Source of the DNA: Martinezella rhizogenes
GTDB lineage: Bacteria; Pseudomonadota; Alphaproteobacteria; Rhizobiales; Rhizobiaceae
DNA length: 64,000 bases
Direction: 5' to 3'
Assembly: GCA_013322215.1 (NCBI GenBank)
Contig: JAAMEZ010000036.1
Span: 62,001 to 126,000 of the forward strand
Below are positions 34,452 to 43,390 of this stretch, piece after piece. The notes beneath the pieces were generated by a model, which ran no database searches, had not been told where the DNA came from, and worked only from the letters and a program-made list of their open reading frames with translations. Both the position numbers and the translations under genes were made by a program. How positions within the stretch are numbered: the first letter of the stretch is position 1; each line of letters begins with the position of its first letter.

Positions 34452-36029
34452 ATGAACGTGCCAATCAAAGACCGCTTCGTCTTGAGTGCGATGTTGAGCC
34501 TATGCGCTCTGGTCGCTTCCGCTTACCTCAGGCCTGCTCAGGCGCAGGACACAGATAATTCGGTGTGGCCGACCAAAGAATGGCTGACCTCCACGCCGGA
34601 AGAACAGGGCATGGATTCCGCCGCACTTGCCAAGCTTGTCGCCTATGGGGAAAGTCATAGTTTTGACAGCCTGCTCGTCGTGCGTCATGGGCGCATTGTC
34701 ACTGAAGCCTATTATGCGCCCTACTCTGGGGGTATCCCGCACGAGATATTTTCCTCCACAAAGGCGATTACCGGCACGCTTCTCGGCATGGTCTACAAGG
34801 ACGGCCTGCTCGACCGTCTCGATCATCCCGTACTCGACTTCTTCGCTGACCGGCATGTCGCGAATGTGGATGATCGCAAGCAGGCGATCACGGTTCAAAA
34901 CCTTCTGGATATGACGTCCGGCCTCGATTGGGATCAGGGGTTTGAGGGAGGTACACAGCAAACAATGCAGGATATGTACCGAGCTTCCAATTTGACCCAA
35001 TTCATTCTTGATCGACCCATGGCGCATCCGCCAGGAGAGGTTTTCAACTATAGCAACGGCAACCCGGATCTCGTTTCGGCGATCATCACCCGGCTTACCG
35101 GCAAGCCCGAAGAGGATTATGCGCGAGAAAGGCTCTTTGCCCCCTTGGGCATTGCCGATTTGCACTGGGACCGCGATCCCCAAGGTCTGACAATCGGAGA
35201 CGGGATGCTGTTCTTGCTGCCGCGCGACATGGCAAAGTTCGGCTATCTGTATTTGCATCACGGTGAATGGGAGGGAAGGCAACTTCTTCCAGCCGGCTGG
35301 GCGGATGTTTTGAACCACAGGATCGTGAACACTCATGCATCATACGATCCCAGCCAGAGCTACTCCAACTTCTTCTGGATATTGCCCGAACGGCACGTTT
35401 ACATGGCGAACGGCAAGGATGGTCAGAATATAGCGGTGTTTCCTGATCTGGATATCGTAGTGGTGACCACCGCCAGGAAATATGTCCCACTCCGCCGTCT
35501 GGCCGATAGCGTTGCTTCGGCGGTCAAGTCCGGGTCGGCGCTTCCCCCAAACCCGAACGCGGCCGAACAGCTTGCCGATACGGTCAAAGATGCCGCGGTC
35601 GAGAAACCAACAGCCGTTGGCCCAACCCCGGAGATGGCCTCCATCAGTTCCGGAAAGACTTATAAATTTCCTGACAACGACCTGGAGTTAAGATCGCTTA
35701 CTCTGTTTCTGACCGATCCCCATCCGTATGTCGAATATGAGCAGTATTTGCATTATCCAGCCGGCTCTTCATTCAGGCAAGACGTACCGATCGGACTTGA
35801 CGGCCTCTATCGCAAGGGCCTGCCGGCGCTTTCCGGCCACTATCCGGGTCACATCCCCGCCGCCAAAGGGAAGTGGCTGGATGGGCAGACATTCGTGATC
35901 GACATGCAAGACATAGGATACGGCACGCAGATCAAATACGTCCTGTCGTTCAACGGTGACAAGCTCGATATTCGGCGTATCGATGAAGAAGGTTGGGAAC
36001 TGTCCGCTGATGGTAAACGGGATGATTGA
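34452..36029 (+). CDS. Exported serine hydrolase, beta-lactamase class C/esterase family
   Basis: 525 aa. A signal peptide covers residues 1-31 (hydrophobic FVLSAMLSLCALVASAY, cleavage near AQA). The serine-hydrolase domain (about 45-370) has the catalytic S-x-x-K in FSSTKAITG, the Tyr motif FNYSNGN, and HVYMANGKDGQN in place of the usual KTG box. A further ~150-residue C-terminal beta-rich region follows a Pro/Ala-rich linker. Such proteins are esterases, peptidases or penicillin-interacting enzymes in the periplasm. It lies 82 bp after the AraC-type gene, its probable regulator. Confidence 0.87.
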   Translation: MNVPIKDRFVLSAMLSLCALVASAYLRPAQAQDTDNSVWPTKEWLTSTPEEQGMDSAALAKLVAYGESHSFDSLLVVRHGRIVTEAYYAPYSGGIPHEIFSSTKAITGTLLGMVYKDGLLDRLDHPVLDFFADRHVANVDDRKQAITVQNLLDMTSGLDWDQGFEGGTQQTMQDMYRASNLTQFILDRPMAHPPGEVFNYSNGNPDLVSAIITRLTGKPEEDYARERLFAPLGIADLHWDRDPQGLTIGDGMLFLLPRDMAKFGYLYLHHGEWEGRQLLPAGWADVLNHRIVNTHASYDPSQSYSNFFWILPERHVYMANGKDGQNIAVFPDLDIVVVTTARKYVPLRRLADSVASAVKSGSALPPNPNAAEQLADTVKDAAVEKPTAVGPTPEMASISSGKTYKFPDNDLELRSLTLFLTDPHPYVEYEQYLHYPAGSSFRQDVPIGLDGLYRKGLPALSGHYPGHIPAAKGKWLDGQTFVIDMQDIGYGTQIKYVLSFNGDKLDIRRIDEEGWELSADGKRDD

Positions 36030-36203
36030 CTGACATCCATGCCTGCCGTGCCCAGCGTGACATTGCCGATCGAAACACTCTTGACCCGCAATTTTCGGTC
36101 GATAGAAATGAATTGAGGCTTTGCAACCAATATCGTTGGTCAAGAAAGCTGGCTGGAGCCGCCACTTCTCAGACCCTATCCTGTCTTCCGGAAAAGACCG
36201 ACG

Positions 36204-37109
36204 ATGATGACCTTGAGAACCCTGCAGCTTGCCTTCATTTTATTAGGCCTAGGCGCTTTCAATGGATCGCGCGCCATAGCACAGGAAGCAGCGCCGCCGC
36301 TTTTGGGTGGCTTTGCCGACTTATGCGCCGTCGACAGCGAGCATCCATCGAAGCTCTGGAAGATCAGCAGCAGGCTGGACCCTGCCTCATGGAGATCGCG
36401 TATCGCTTGCGATCTCTCATCTCCTTCCAGGCCGATCTTGCGTATCACGGTGCATCCAGGGGATGCACCCGACCAGAGTGTCGGTGACGCGCCGACCGAA
36501 CGAGTGGAAATCCAAATCAGGAAAGAGGTTATCAAATTCGATGAGCCGACGTGGTACCATTTTGCCTTTCGGCTCGAAGCCCCGTGGCAAGGGCTCGGCA
36601 ACCGCACCGTCATCCATCAGGTAAAGCAAAACATTCCAACGGAAGAGACGAAGCCGCTTGGAGCCTGCCAAGCGGCAAACCCATTGTTCAAAATCGAAGC
36701 CATACCATCGGAAACAGGGGCGAACTTCGTTGCCAAGGTGCGGGGAAGCGCCGACTGCAACGCCGGTGAGTCCAAGATCATCTGTGGTCCCTGGCACCTC
36801 AATATCGGTGACTGGAATGATGTGAATGTGATGCTGAAGCCGAGCTTACAGGAGGGAGCAAGCTCGCTGCAGGTCTATCTCAACGGACGCGCCTGCGACA
36901 CCCCCTACACGGGGCGCCTCGGCTTTCTCGATCACGGTATGCGGCATCAAGACGGCCGCCCATTCATTGATGTTCAACCGCGCTTTGGGATCTATAGGGA
37001 CACTTTGCCCGATATCGTGCAATCCATTGATTTTGCGGATATCCAGTTCTGGTCGACTGATCCTTCCAGTGATCCCGCTTGGTCGAAACTGGCAGTATCC
37101 ACCAAATAG
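36204..37109 (+). CDS. Exported polysaccharide-lyase-like protein (PF14099-type fold)
   Basis: 301 aa (start 36204 or 36207). A signal peptide spans about residues 1-27 (LQLAFILLGLGAFNGSRAIA). The mature part resembles the concanavalin-like 'Polysacc_lyase' fold: TERVEIQIRKEV, PTWYHFAFRLEAPW, NRTVIHQVKQ, WNDVNVMLKPS, LQVYLNGRAC and IYRDTLPDIVQSIDFADIQFW. Members include heparin- and glucuronan-type lyases. It may trim an exopolysaccharide or plant polysaccharide in the periplasm or outside the cell. It seems to be monocistronic, 174 bp after the serine hydrolase. Catalytic residues were not confirmed. Confidence 0.7.
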   Translation: MMTLRTLQLAFILLGLGAFNGSRAIAQEAAPPLLGGFADLCAVDSEHPSKLWKISSRLDPASWRSRIACDLSSPSRPILRITVHPGDAPDQSVGDAPTERVEIQIRKEVIKFDEPTWYHFAFRLEAPWQGLGNRTVIHQVKQNIPTEETKPLGACQAANPLFKIEAIPSETGANFVAKVRGSADCNAGESKIICGPWHLNIGDWNDVNVMLKPSLQEGASSLQVYLNGRACDTPYTGRLGFLDHGMRHQDGRPFIDVQPRFGIYRDTLPDIVQSIDFADIQFWSTDPSSDPAWSKLAVSTK

Positions 37110-37451
37110 TCATCGGGTGCCGCGTCATCCGGCCAGAGCCGGGCGAGTTCGGCAAACTGGTTGAGGAGGCTATTCCACAACGCACGGTGTCCCGCTCGGC
37201 AACCGGTCAGGCCAACTTCGGTAGACGCCAGCGACGAGGATATTTTCGGGCCGATGACAGAAATACTCCGTGCGGCCTCCCGTTTGCGCATCGCGTATCG
37301 GTAGCAGCACCTCAAAAACAGGTCGGAAAATCACGACTTTCGATCGCCGCTGCCACAATTACGCCCGCCGTTTCCGGAATTGTCTGCGGCACGCATACCC
37401 CGTCGACGCGGGGCGCAATCCGATGCGTTCTTCGGGAAGTATGGTTATCAC
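37110..37451. other. Gap without supported gene
   Basis: About 340 bp between the lyase-like gene and the L,D-transpeptidase. A minus-strand frame (36992-37315) reads plausibly in its middle (RALWNSLLNQFAELARLWPD) but starts without a ribosome site and overlaps the 3' end of the lyase-like gene. It may be a decayed gene fragment; I cannot name it. The right end presumably holds the promoter of the transpeptidase. Confidence 0.4.
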
Positions 37452-38234
37452 ATGAAGACTACAAAATTTGTTCTTTTGCCCGCTCTGGCTTTACTGATGG
37501 CAAGCACTGCCGCGCATGCGCAGGAATGGAGATATCTGCCGGACTATGGCGACGAGCCGGACGGCGGCTATGTCGCTCCGCGCTATCTGCGGGAAGCGCC
37601 GCCGCGCTATCGCGACGATCCGCGTCTCGACGATGGCTATTACTATCGGGGCGACCCCTATAACGACGATGACGATGAGGACGGCGATTACCCGCCACGC
37701 CCTCGTCCACCGCAACAGGCTTCGATCGACCGGAATGCGGTATCTCCCCAATTCAGTCCGGGCCTGAAGGACGACAAGCGGGCCAGTCTGGCGCAATCGC
37801 CGATCCCGCGCGCGGTTGTGCGCTTCTCCGGCTACGACCCCGGCACGATCGTCATCTCGACCAAGGAAAAGCGCCTCTATCTCGTGCTCGACGACGGAAC
37901 TGCCCTCAAATACGGCATCGGCGTCGGCAAGCAGGGCTTCGCCTGGAAGGGCACGGAGACGATCAGCCGCAAGGCGGAGTGGCCCGGTTGGACACCACCC
38001 AAGGAAATGATCGCCCGCCGCCCCGAATTGCCTGACCATATGGAGGGTGGCCTCAACAATCCCCTCGGAGCAAGAGCGCTTTATCTCGGTTCCACCCTCT
38101 ACCGCATCCACGGCACCAATGAGCCGAACTCGATCGGCAAGGCGGTGTCTTCCGGCTGCATTCGCATGGCAAATCCCGATGTCATGGATCTCTATGGCCG
38201 GGTCGGCGTGGGAACGAAGGTCGTCGTGCTCTGA
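37452..38234 (+). CDS. L,D-transpeptidase (YkuD/ErfK family)
   Basis: 260 aa from ATG 37452. A signal peptide covers residues 1-23 (FVLLPALALLMASTAAHA). A Tyr/Pro/Asp-rich spacer of about 80 residues follows (YYYRGDPYNDDDDEDGDYPP), then the YkuD domain (about 120-260). The active site is complete: RIHGTNEPNSIGKAVSSGCI, with His and nucleophilic Cys, then RMANPDVMDLY. It makes 3-3 cross-links in peptidoglycan or attaches proteins to it; rhizobia carry many paralogues. It stands alone in this window. Family is certain, the specific role is not. Confidence 0.93.
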   Translation: MKTTKFVLLPALALLMASTAAHAQEWRYLPDYGDEPDGGYVAPRYLREAPPRYRDDPRLDDGYYYRGDPYNDDDDEDGDYPPRPRPPQQASIDRNAVSPQFSPGLKDDKRASLAQSPIPRAVVRFSGYDPGTIVISTKEKRLYLVLDDGTALKYGIGVGKQGFAWKGTETISRKAEWPGWTPPKEMIARRPELPDHMEGGLNNPLGARALYLGSTLYRIHGTNEPNSIGKAVSSGCIRMANPDVMDLYGRVGVGTKVVVL

Positions 38235-38651
38235 TCCCTCCCAAAGGAGCCGGGGCCCGCCGGGCAGGGCCGGAAACAGTCGTTGTTCGACGGGAATGAA
38301 AGCGCATAGGAAAGCCGCCTTACCCGCTCAGCGCGGCCTCCATTGCCGCGATCCTGAGACGGGTCGCGCAAAAATGTGCAGCGGTTTTGGGCAACGACAT
38401 GCGTAAAATCAAAGGCCTAAAGCCGCTGGTTTCTCAATTTGAGTCGTAGCGGAAGTGATGCCGTTGGGAGAGGAGCAGATGACAAGATCATTCGGCACTA
38501 TGTCCACCGCAGCTCCGCCACGCGCGAAGCCATTCGCCAGCTGGATGAGGCCCGCCGTCATGGGCGGGCCAGATCAGAAGAGCACGAAAATGAACAAAGC
38601 GTTGTAAAACTTCCTGTGAAACAGCGCTTTGTTTCGTGCAAAGATCAGAGT
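38235..38651. other. Gap without supported gene
   Basis: About 415 bp after the transpeptidase. A 42-codon frame from ATG 38479 has a fair ribosome site (GAGAGGAG) but a composition of no recognisable family, and overlapping frames are no better. I see no RNA gene or repeat. Neighbouring small genes on both sides make a small protein here possible but unproven. Confidence 0.35.
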
Positions 38652-38828
38652 CTAACCATCTGCAATCTTGAATTCGTTGGTATTATCGACTGAACGTATG
38701 GCATCGGCTTGGGAGGCTTCTGCTCCGTTGAGGAATTCCTGCAGGAGACGCGTTATGCGCTCTGGCGATGTACCCTTGGCATATTCTTCCTGCATCCGGC
38801 GTCTGACTAGCATTTCCAAGACTGACAT
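38652..38828 (-). CDS. Small hypothetical protein (58 aa)
   Basis: Start at ATG 38828 with GAGGTGAAAG upstream. Sequence MSVLEMLVRRRMQEEYAKGT is followed by SPERITRLLQEFLNGAEASQ: a highly charged, helical small protein with no signal peptide, Cys or metal motif. A longer reading from 38888 is possible but has a weaker site. No partner gene is adjacent. Helix-rich proteins of this size often bind other proteins or nucleic acid, but nothing here proves it. Confidence 0.5.
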   Translation of the reverse strand: MSVLEMLVRRRMQEEYAKGTSPERITRLLQEFLNGAEASQADAIRSVDNTNEFKIADG

Positions 38829-39122
38829 GTCTTTCACCTCGTAATTCCGGCGCAAGGCAAATGTCGCTCTCAATGGCGCGGCAGGCAAGTTACAGTTTTT
38901 TCATGGTCTTGATGGCCGGACGACAAGACTTCTGGCCTTTTACCGTCACCTCATGCCCGAGACGGTGCTGACCGAAGCGTGATCGATCTTTCACTTGCCA
39001 AATGGCGGCGTATCGTAGAATTGAAAGCGGCCAATCGGTCGGTTGTTTGCGTTTCGTTAACCTGCGTGCTTTAGCGGGCCACACCCCGACCTTTGGATGA
39101 TGTCGCCTGCAAGGAATGAATA

Positions 39123-39521
39123 ATGCCCATAAAGAAAAGCTCTGCCTCTGACGTTTTCCAGCGCAAGATTTCGGATTTTTGCGATATGCGGCTCAAGCCG
39201 CTGCTTCAGCCGCGTAGCTTCGAGAATATCAAAAGCTTCATGATCGGCCTGATCGTTTTCCAGTCGCGCCCCCCTCTTCGGGCAGGACGTGTCGACTTTC
39301 AGGAAATTGCCTCGCTCTGTGGCATGGACGAGGAGATGAGCCCGGAATTCAAGCGGGCTGCCCAGCCCGGCTTCGACGCGATTCTTCGCTGGCTGGGAGC
39401 CGCCAAGACCAATACGGCCCGCATTTCGCCTGCCGTCTCCCCCGTCGTCGCGAAGACCCCTTTGCGGGTTCCCGGCAAAGCCATGTCAACACAGACCGAG
39501 CGCCGCGCTCTGGCCTCCTAA
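39123..39521 (+). CDS. Hypothetical protein, 132 aa
   Basis: Begins MPIKKSSASDVFQRKISDFC, with a basic helical N-terminal half containing FENIKSFMIGLIVFQSRPPL and VDFQEIASLCGMDEEMS. The tail is Thr/Ala/Pro-rich and probably disordered. The N-terminal region recalls DNA-binding or integrase-accessory segments seen in rhizobial genomes, but I cannot place it. No ribosome site stronger than AAGGAA lies in front. No co-directional partner within 130 bp except the GntR gene downstream. Probably real; function unknown. Confidence 0.5.
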   Translation: MPIKKSSASDVFQRKISDFCDMRLKPLLQPRSFENIKSFMIGLIVFQSRPPLRAGRVDFQEIASLCGMDEEMSPEFKRAAQPGFDAILRWLGAAKTNTARISPAVSPVVAKTPLRVPGKAMSTQTERRALAS

Positions 39522-39600
39522 TACGAACTGCATATCGGTCCGCGCCAGCAGACCGATATGCCCTTTACCTGCCTCGACAGATCGCAAAAACCTGTACAGT

Positions 39601-39611
39601 ATAATACCAGT
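39601..39611 (+). promoter_or_regulatory. ATAATACCAGT motif, copy 1, candidate GntR operator
   Basis: The 11-mer ATAATACCAGT occurs 51 bp before the gntR start and again at 40405-40415 before the nanE-ROK gene. Here it is part of an imperfect palindrome, CAGTAT-a-ATACCAG. HutC-type regulators of amino-sugar genes bind TGGTAT-ATACCA-like sites, so this is a reasonable operator for autoregulation. Confidence 0.55.
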
Positions 39612-39661
39612 AGTGAGCGAGACGACATTTTCGTCGCCGTGCCATCAAGGGGAAATCTGCC

Positions 39662-40408
39662 TTGGCAACTGATATTATCGAGCTGGTCAGGAAAGAGCTT
39701 GCTTCCGGCACTCAAGGGATGCCGCTCTATAAGCAGCTGAAGAGCGCGATCGAAGCCGCCATCCGCAGCCACGCCTTCAAATCTGGCTCGGTATTGCCGG
39801 GCGAGCGATCGCTTGCCGAAACCCTCTCCCTGTCGCGCGTCACAGTTCGAAAAGCGCTCGCCATGCTGGAGGAGGAAGGCATGCTGAGCCGACGGCAGGG
39901 CGCACGCAGCGAGATCGGCTCGCGCGTCGAAAAATCGCTCTCGACACTGACCAGTTTCTCCGAAGACCTGCGCGCTCGTGGAATGGAGCCGGGTTGCGTC
40001 TGGATTTCCAAGCAGTTAAGCCGACCCTCGCCGACCGAGATGATGGCACTCGGCATTTCGGCCAATGCACAGGTCCTGCGAATGCGCCGCGTGCGGACTG
40101 CCGATGGCGCGCCGATCGCCGTCGAACATGCCGCCGTACCCGTGCGCTTCCTCCCCTCGCCTTCGCTGGTCGGCGATTCCCTCTACGAAGCGCTGGCCGA
40201 ACGCGGCTTCCTCCCAAGGCGTGCCGTTCAGCGGATGCGGGCGCGCGCCGCGACACCGGAGGATGCGCAGCATCTGCGCTGCGAGCCCGGCGCGCCCATT
40301 CTGACGACCGAGCGGCGGTGCTTTCTCGCCGACGGAGAAATCGTCGAATATTGCGAGACGCGCTACAAGGGCGAGGTCTATGATTTCGTCTTCGAACTGC
40401 AGAGATAA
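39662..40408 (+). CDS. GntR-family regulator, HutC/UTRA type, likely amino-sugar regulator
   Basis: 248 aa with a TTG start at 39662 (AAGGGG upstream). A winged helix (about residues 15-85: GSVLPGERSLAETLSLSRVT then RKALAMLEEEGML) is followed by a UTRA ligand domain (about 95-245: FSEDLRARGMEPG, MRRVRTADGAPIAVEHAAVP, VEYCETRYKGEVYDF). UTRA regulators such as NagR/DasR sense sugar phosphates. It precedes the NanE-ROK fusion and importer genes in the same direction, and the ATAATACCAGT repeat flanks it on both sides. It probably represses the cluster until an amino-sugar phosphate accumulates. Confidence 0.9.
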   Translation: MATDIIELVRKELASGTQGMPLYKQLKSAIEAAIRSHAFKSGSVLPGERSLAETLSLSRVTVRKALAMLEEEGMLSRRQGARSEIGSRVEKSLSTLTSFSEDLRARGMEPGCVWISKQLSRPSPTEMMALGISANAQVLRMRRVRTADGAPIAVEHAAVPVRFLPSPSLVGDSLYEALAERGFLPRRAVQRMRARAATPEDAQHLRCEPGAPILTTERRCFLADGEIVEYCETRYKGEVYDFVFELQR

Positions 40409-40415
40409 TACCAGT
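40405..40415 (+). promoter_or_regulatory. ATAATACCAGT motif, copy 2, candidate GntR operator
   Basis: Second copy of the 11-mer, overlapping the gntR stop codon and 61 bp before the nanE-ROK start. It is followed by AACCGGTT (40421-40428), a perfect 8-bp palindrome whose left half resembles ACCAGTTT. The pairing of copies before the regulator and before its target suggests a shared operator. Confidence 0.55.
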
Positions 40416-40475
40416 TTAAAACCGGTTGCTTTCTGGTGATCATTCTCTATCGTTGCGCTCCAAAAGAGGTGCCGA

Positions 40476-41990
40476 ATGCGCAAGGAAGATCTCAATCTGA
40501 GCCTCATCGTCTCATGCCAGCCCGTACCGGGCGGGGCGATGGATGAGGCCGTTTTCGTCGCCGGCTTTGCGCGTGCGGCGCTGGCCGCTGGCGCCCGCGC
40601 ATTGCGCATCGAATCGGTAGCCTATGTCGCAGCCGTCAGGGCAGCCGTTGACGCGCCGATCATCGGCATCGTCAAGCGTGACCTCGATGACAGCCCGGTG
40701 CGCATCACCCCCTTTATCGCGGATGTCGCGGCGCTGGCCGATGCCGGCGCCGATATCATCGCCTTCGATGCGACCGATCGGCCCCGCCCGGCAACGATTA
40801 AGGCGCTGATTGCCGTCGTCAAGGCGCGAGGTCTGCTGTCCATGGCGGACTGCTCTTGTCTGGAGGATGCGGAACGCGCGCTTGATGCCGGCGTCGATTT
40901 CGTCGGCACGACCATGTCCGGCTATGTCGGCGGCCCCGAGCCGGTCGAGCCGGATATCGCACTGATCGCCGCCATGCGGGAGCTCACGCCCTATGTGATC
41001 GCAGAGGGCCGCATCCGCACGCCCGAACAGGCGGCAGATGCCGTGCGGGCCGGCGCCTGCGCCGTCGTCGTCGGCTCGGCGATCACGCGCACCGAGCATG
41101 TAACATCCTGGTTCGACGTCGCGATTTCATCCGCCTTTTCCGAGCGGGATGGTGCAACGCTGGCGATCGATATCGGTGGCACGAAAACCCTGGCGGCGCT
41201 GGTTCGGGGAGCGCAAGTGCTTGGCAAGACGACCATCGCAACCAGCCGGCAAGCCGACCCAGACGCCTGGCTGGCGGCCATAGCCGAACACGCACACTCC
41301 TGGGCGGGTCGATATGAGCGCGTCGGCATCGCCGCAACCGGCTTGATAAGCGACGGACGCTGGTCGGCCCTCAATCCCACGACGCTGGCAATTCCGGATG
41401 GCTACCCGCTGGCGGCACAAGCCAGCAAACTCTTTGGCAAACCGGCTTTCGCCGTCAACGATGCTCAGGCAGCAGCCTGGGGCGAACACAGGTTCGGCGC
41501 CGGCGCCAACGAGGACACGGTCTTTTTGACCATATCGACCGGTATCGGCGGCGGCATCGTGGTCAATGGGCGGCCGCTATTGGGTCTGGCAGGTCATTTC
41601 GGCCTGCTTCGCGGGCCGACGAACGGCCAGTCACCATTGGAGGATGTCGTTTCGGGTCGCTGGATGGCGGCCGAAGCCGCCCGCGCCGGGTATCCGGCCG
41701 AGGCCCCCGAGATCTTTCGAAAGGCGCGTGAAGGTGCCGACTGGGCCGAAGCAATCATCACGCAGTCGGCGGCACGCGTCGCACTTCTATGCCGTGATAT
41801 CCAGATGATGTTCGCGCCGAAACGCATCGTCATCGGCGGCGGCATCGGTCTGGCGCCAGGTTATCTCGACACTGTCGGTGCGCAACTCGAGGAATTGCCT
41901 CCGCATCTGGCGCCGCGCCTGGTCGCCGCAAGCCTCGGCTCCAATGCCGGCATCATCGGCGCGGCGGATCTTGCCGGACGCCATCGATAA
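40476..41990 (+). CDS. Fusion of ManNAc-6-phosphate 2-epimerase (NanE) and ROK kinase (NanK-like)
   Basis: 504 aa. Residues about 1-225 are a NanE-type barrel (SLIVSCQPVPGGAMD, IIGIVKRDLDDSPVRITPF, ADCSCLEDAERALDAGVDFV, VIAEGRIRTPEQAADAVRAG). Residues about 230-504 are a ROK kinase (LAIDIGGTKTLAALVRG, AVNDAQAAAWGEHRFG, TISTGIGGGIVVNG). The kinase keeps the His of the zinc site (H374) but lacks the CxCGxxGC cysteines, having GLLRGPTNGQSPLEDVVSG instead. The pair would phosphorylate N-acetylmannosamine and epimerise it to GlcNAc-6-phosphate. No NanA or NanT lies nearby, so ManNAc itself may be the import substrate of the following ABC genes. Confidence 0.88.
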   Translation: MRKEDLNLSLIVSCQPVPGGAMDEAVFVAGFARAALAAGARALRIESVAYVAAVRAAVDAPIIGIVKRDLDDSPVRITPFIADVAALADAGADIIAFDATDRPRPATIKALIAVVKARGLLSMADCSCLEDAERALDAGVDFVGTTMSGYVGGPEPVEPDIALIAAMRELTPYVIAEGRIRTPEQAADAVRAGACAVVVGSAITRTEHVTSWFDVAISSAFSERDGATLAIDIGGTKTLAALVRGAQVLGKTTIATSRQADPDAWLAAIAEHAHSWAGRYERVGIAATGLISDGRWSALNPTTLAIPDGYPLAAQASKLFGKPAFAVNDAQAAAWGEHRFGAGANEDTVFLTISTGIGGGIVVNGRPLLGLAGHFGLLRGPTNGQSPLEDVVSGRWMAAEAARAGYPAEAPEIFRKAREGADWAEAIITQSAARVALLCRDIQMMFAPKRIVIGGGIGLAPGYLDTVGAQLEELPPHLAPRLVAASLGSNAGIIGAADLAGRHR

Positions 41991-42037
41991 GCAGACCTGC
42001 CCAATTCAACAAACAACGATAAGGAAAGGGAACAAGA

Positions 42038-43363
42038 ATGAAACTCAAGCACATATCGTCCGCACTACTTGCCCTAATACTGTCGGCAACGGCCCTGCCG
42101 GGGCTCGCCAACGCCAAAGTCGTCGTGCTCGGTTGGCCCGGCGGCTCGGAGGAAACGGCGCTGCGCGCCACCGCCGATCTCTACAACAAGACGGCATCGG
42201 ATGCCGACAAGGTCGAGCTCCTCTTCTTCAATCGCGACGGCTTCTTCGACAAGCTGCAGGCCGACATGGCAGCCGGCTCGAATGCCTTCGATGTCAATCT
42301 GGTCGCGACCTATTCGATCGGCCGCTATGCACCTTACATGGAGCCGATCGAGCTTAATGCCGACGCCTCCAAAGTGTTCGGCGATACGGTGCTGAAGACC
42401 ATGCAGTTCGACGGCAAGCAATATGGCGTGCCGACAGACCTGTCGCTGCATTTCATGTACTACCGCAAGGATCTCGTCGACGCCCTCATCGCCGATCCCG
42501 ATGCCAAGGCCAAATATGCCGAGATCTCCAAGAAATATCTCGGCAAAGAACTTGCGCCCAAGCAACCTGACGACTGGACCTGGGATGACTGGGCTGCGAC
42601 TTCGCTCTATTTCAGCAAGCAGGTAAACCGCCAGAGCCCGGTCCGCTATGGCACCGTGCTGCAGATGAAGAACCTTCTCTTCAACATGATGGTTTTCCAG
42701 TCCCTGCCGCGATCCTATGGCGGAGACTGGATGGACACGAGCGGCAATGTCACGATCGACTCGGATGCCTATAAAACGGCGCTGAAGCTCTACAAGACAC
42801 TTTATGACGCCGGCGCATCGCCGAAGGATTCGCTGAGCTACGAATATGCCGAAACCAATGCCGCCTTCAGCTCCGGGCAGGCAGCGACTGCCCTGCAATG
42901 GAATGCCGCAGCGGCCGAGCTCACCGATGCGAAGAAATCGCCCGCCGTCGCCGATGTCACCGGCATCGTTGCGCCGCCAGCCGGGCCGAATGGGCGTGTC
43001 GACCATATCCATGGCCTCGGCCTTGGCCTGAACAAGAACGCGCAGAACAAGGAAGGCGCGATCAAGTTCCTCAAGTGGCTGTCTTCCGAGGATGCGGCCC
43101 TTGCCTATGCGCGGGCCGGAGGCTCTCCTGCCCTGACGCCGGATGTCGTTGCCAAGGTAGCCAAGGAGCGTCCCGATCTCGTGAAGCTCGGCGAGTTTGC
43201 CAGCAAGTATGGCTACGTCATGACAGGAGCAACCTCGGCCAAGGCGCTTTCAGTCTACGAACTGCAGGCCAAGGAATTCACCGGCTACTGGTCCGGCCAG
43301 CAGAGCCTTGAGGATGCGCTTGCCCATACCAAGGCGGGCATGCAGGATCTCTTGAAGAAATAA
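42038..43363 (+). CDS. Sugar-binding protein of CUT1 importer, amino-sugar cluster
   Basis: 441 aa. A signal peptide covers about residues 1-25 (LLALILSATALPGLANA). Family 1 solute-binding protein with VVVLGWPGGSEETALRATAD, FDVNLVATYSIGRYAPYMEP and TDLSLHFMYYRKDLVDAL. It follows the NanE-ROK gene by 47 bp and precedes two permeases. The likely ligand is ManNAc or a related amino sugar because of the neighbouring enzyme. A RIME1-like palindromic element sits between its stop and the first permease. Confidence 0.9.
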   Translation: MKLKHISSALLALILSATALPGLANAKVVVLGWPGGSEETALRATADLYNKTASDADKVELLFFNRDGFFDKLQADMAAGSNAFDVNLVATYSIGRYAPYMEPIELNADASKVFGDTVLKTMQFDGKQYGVPTDLSLHFMYYRKDLVDALIADPDAKAKYAEISKKYLGKELAPKQPDDWTWDDWAATSLYFSKQVNRQSPVRYGTVLQMKNLLFNMMVFQSLPRSYGGDWMDTSGNVTIDSDAYKTALKLYKTLYDAGASPKDSLSYEYAETNAAFSSGQAATALQWNAAAAELTDAKKSPAVADVTGIVAPPAGPNGRVDHIHGLGLGLNKNAQNKEGAIKFLKWLSSEDAALAYARAGGSPALTPDVVAKVAKERPDLVKLGEFASKYGYVMTGATSAKALSVYELQAKEFTGYWSGQQSLEDALAHTKAGMQDLLKK

Positions 43364-43390
43364 GGACAAGGGCCGGGTGCCGGCTTTGGA

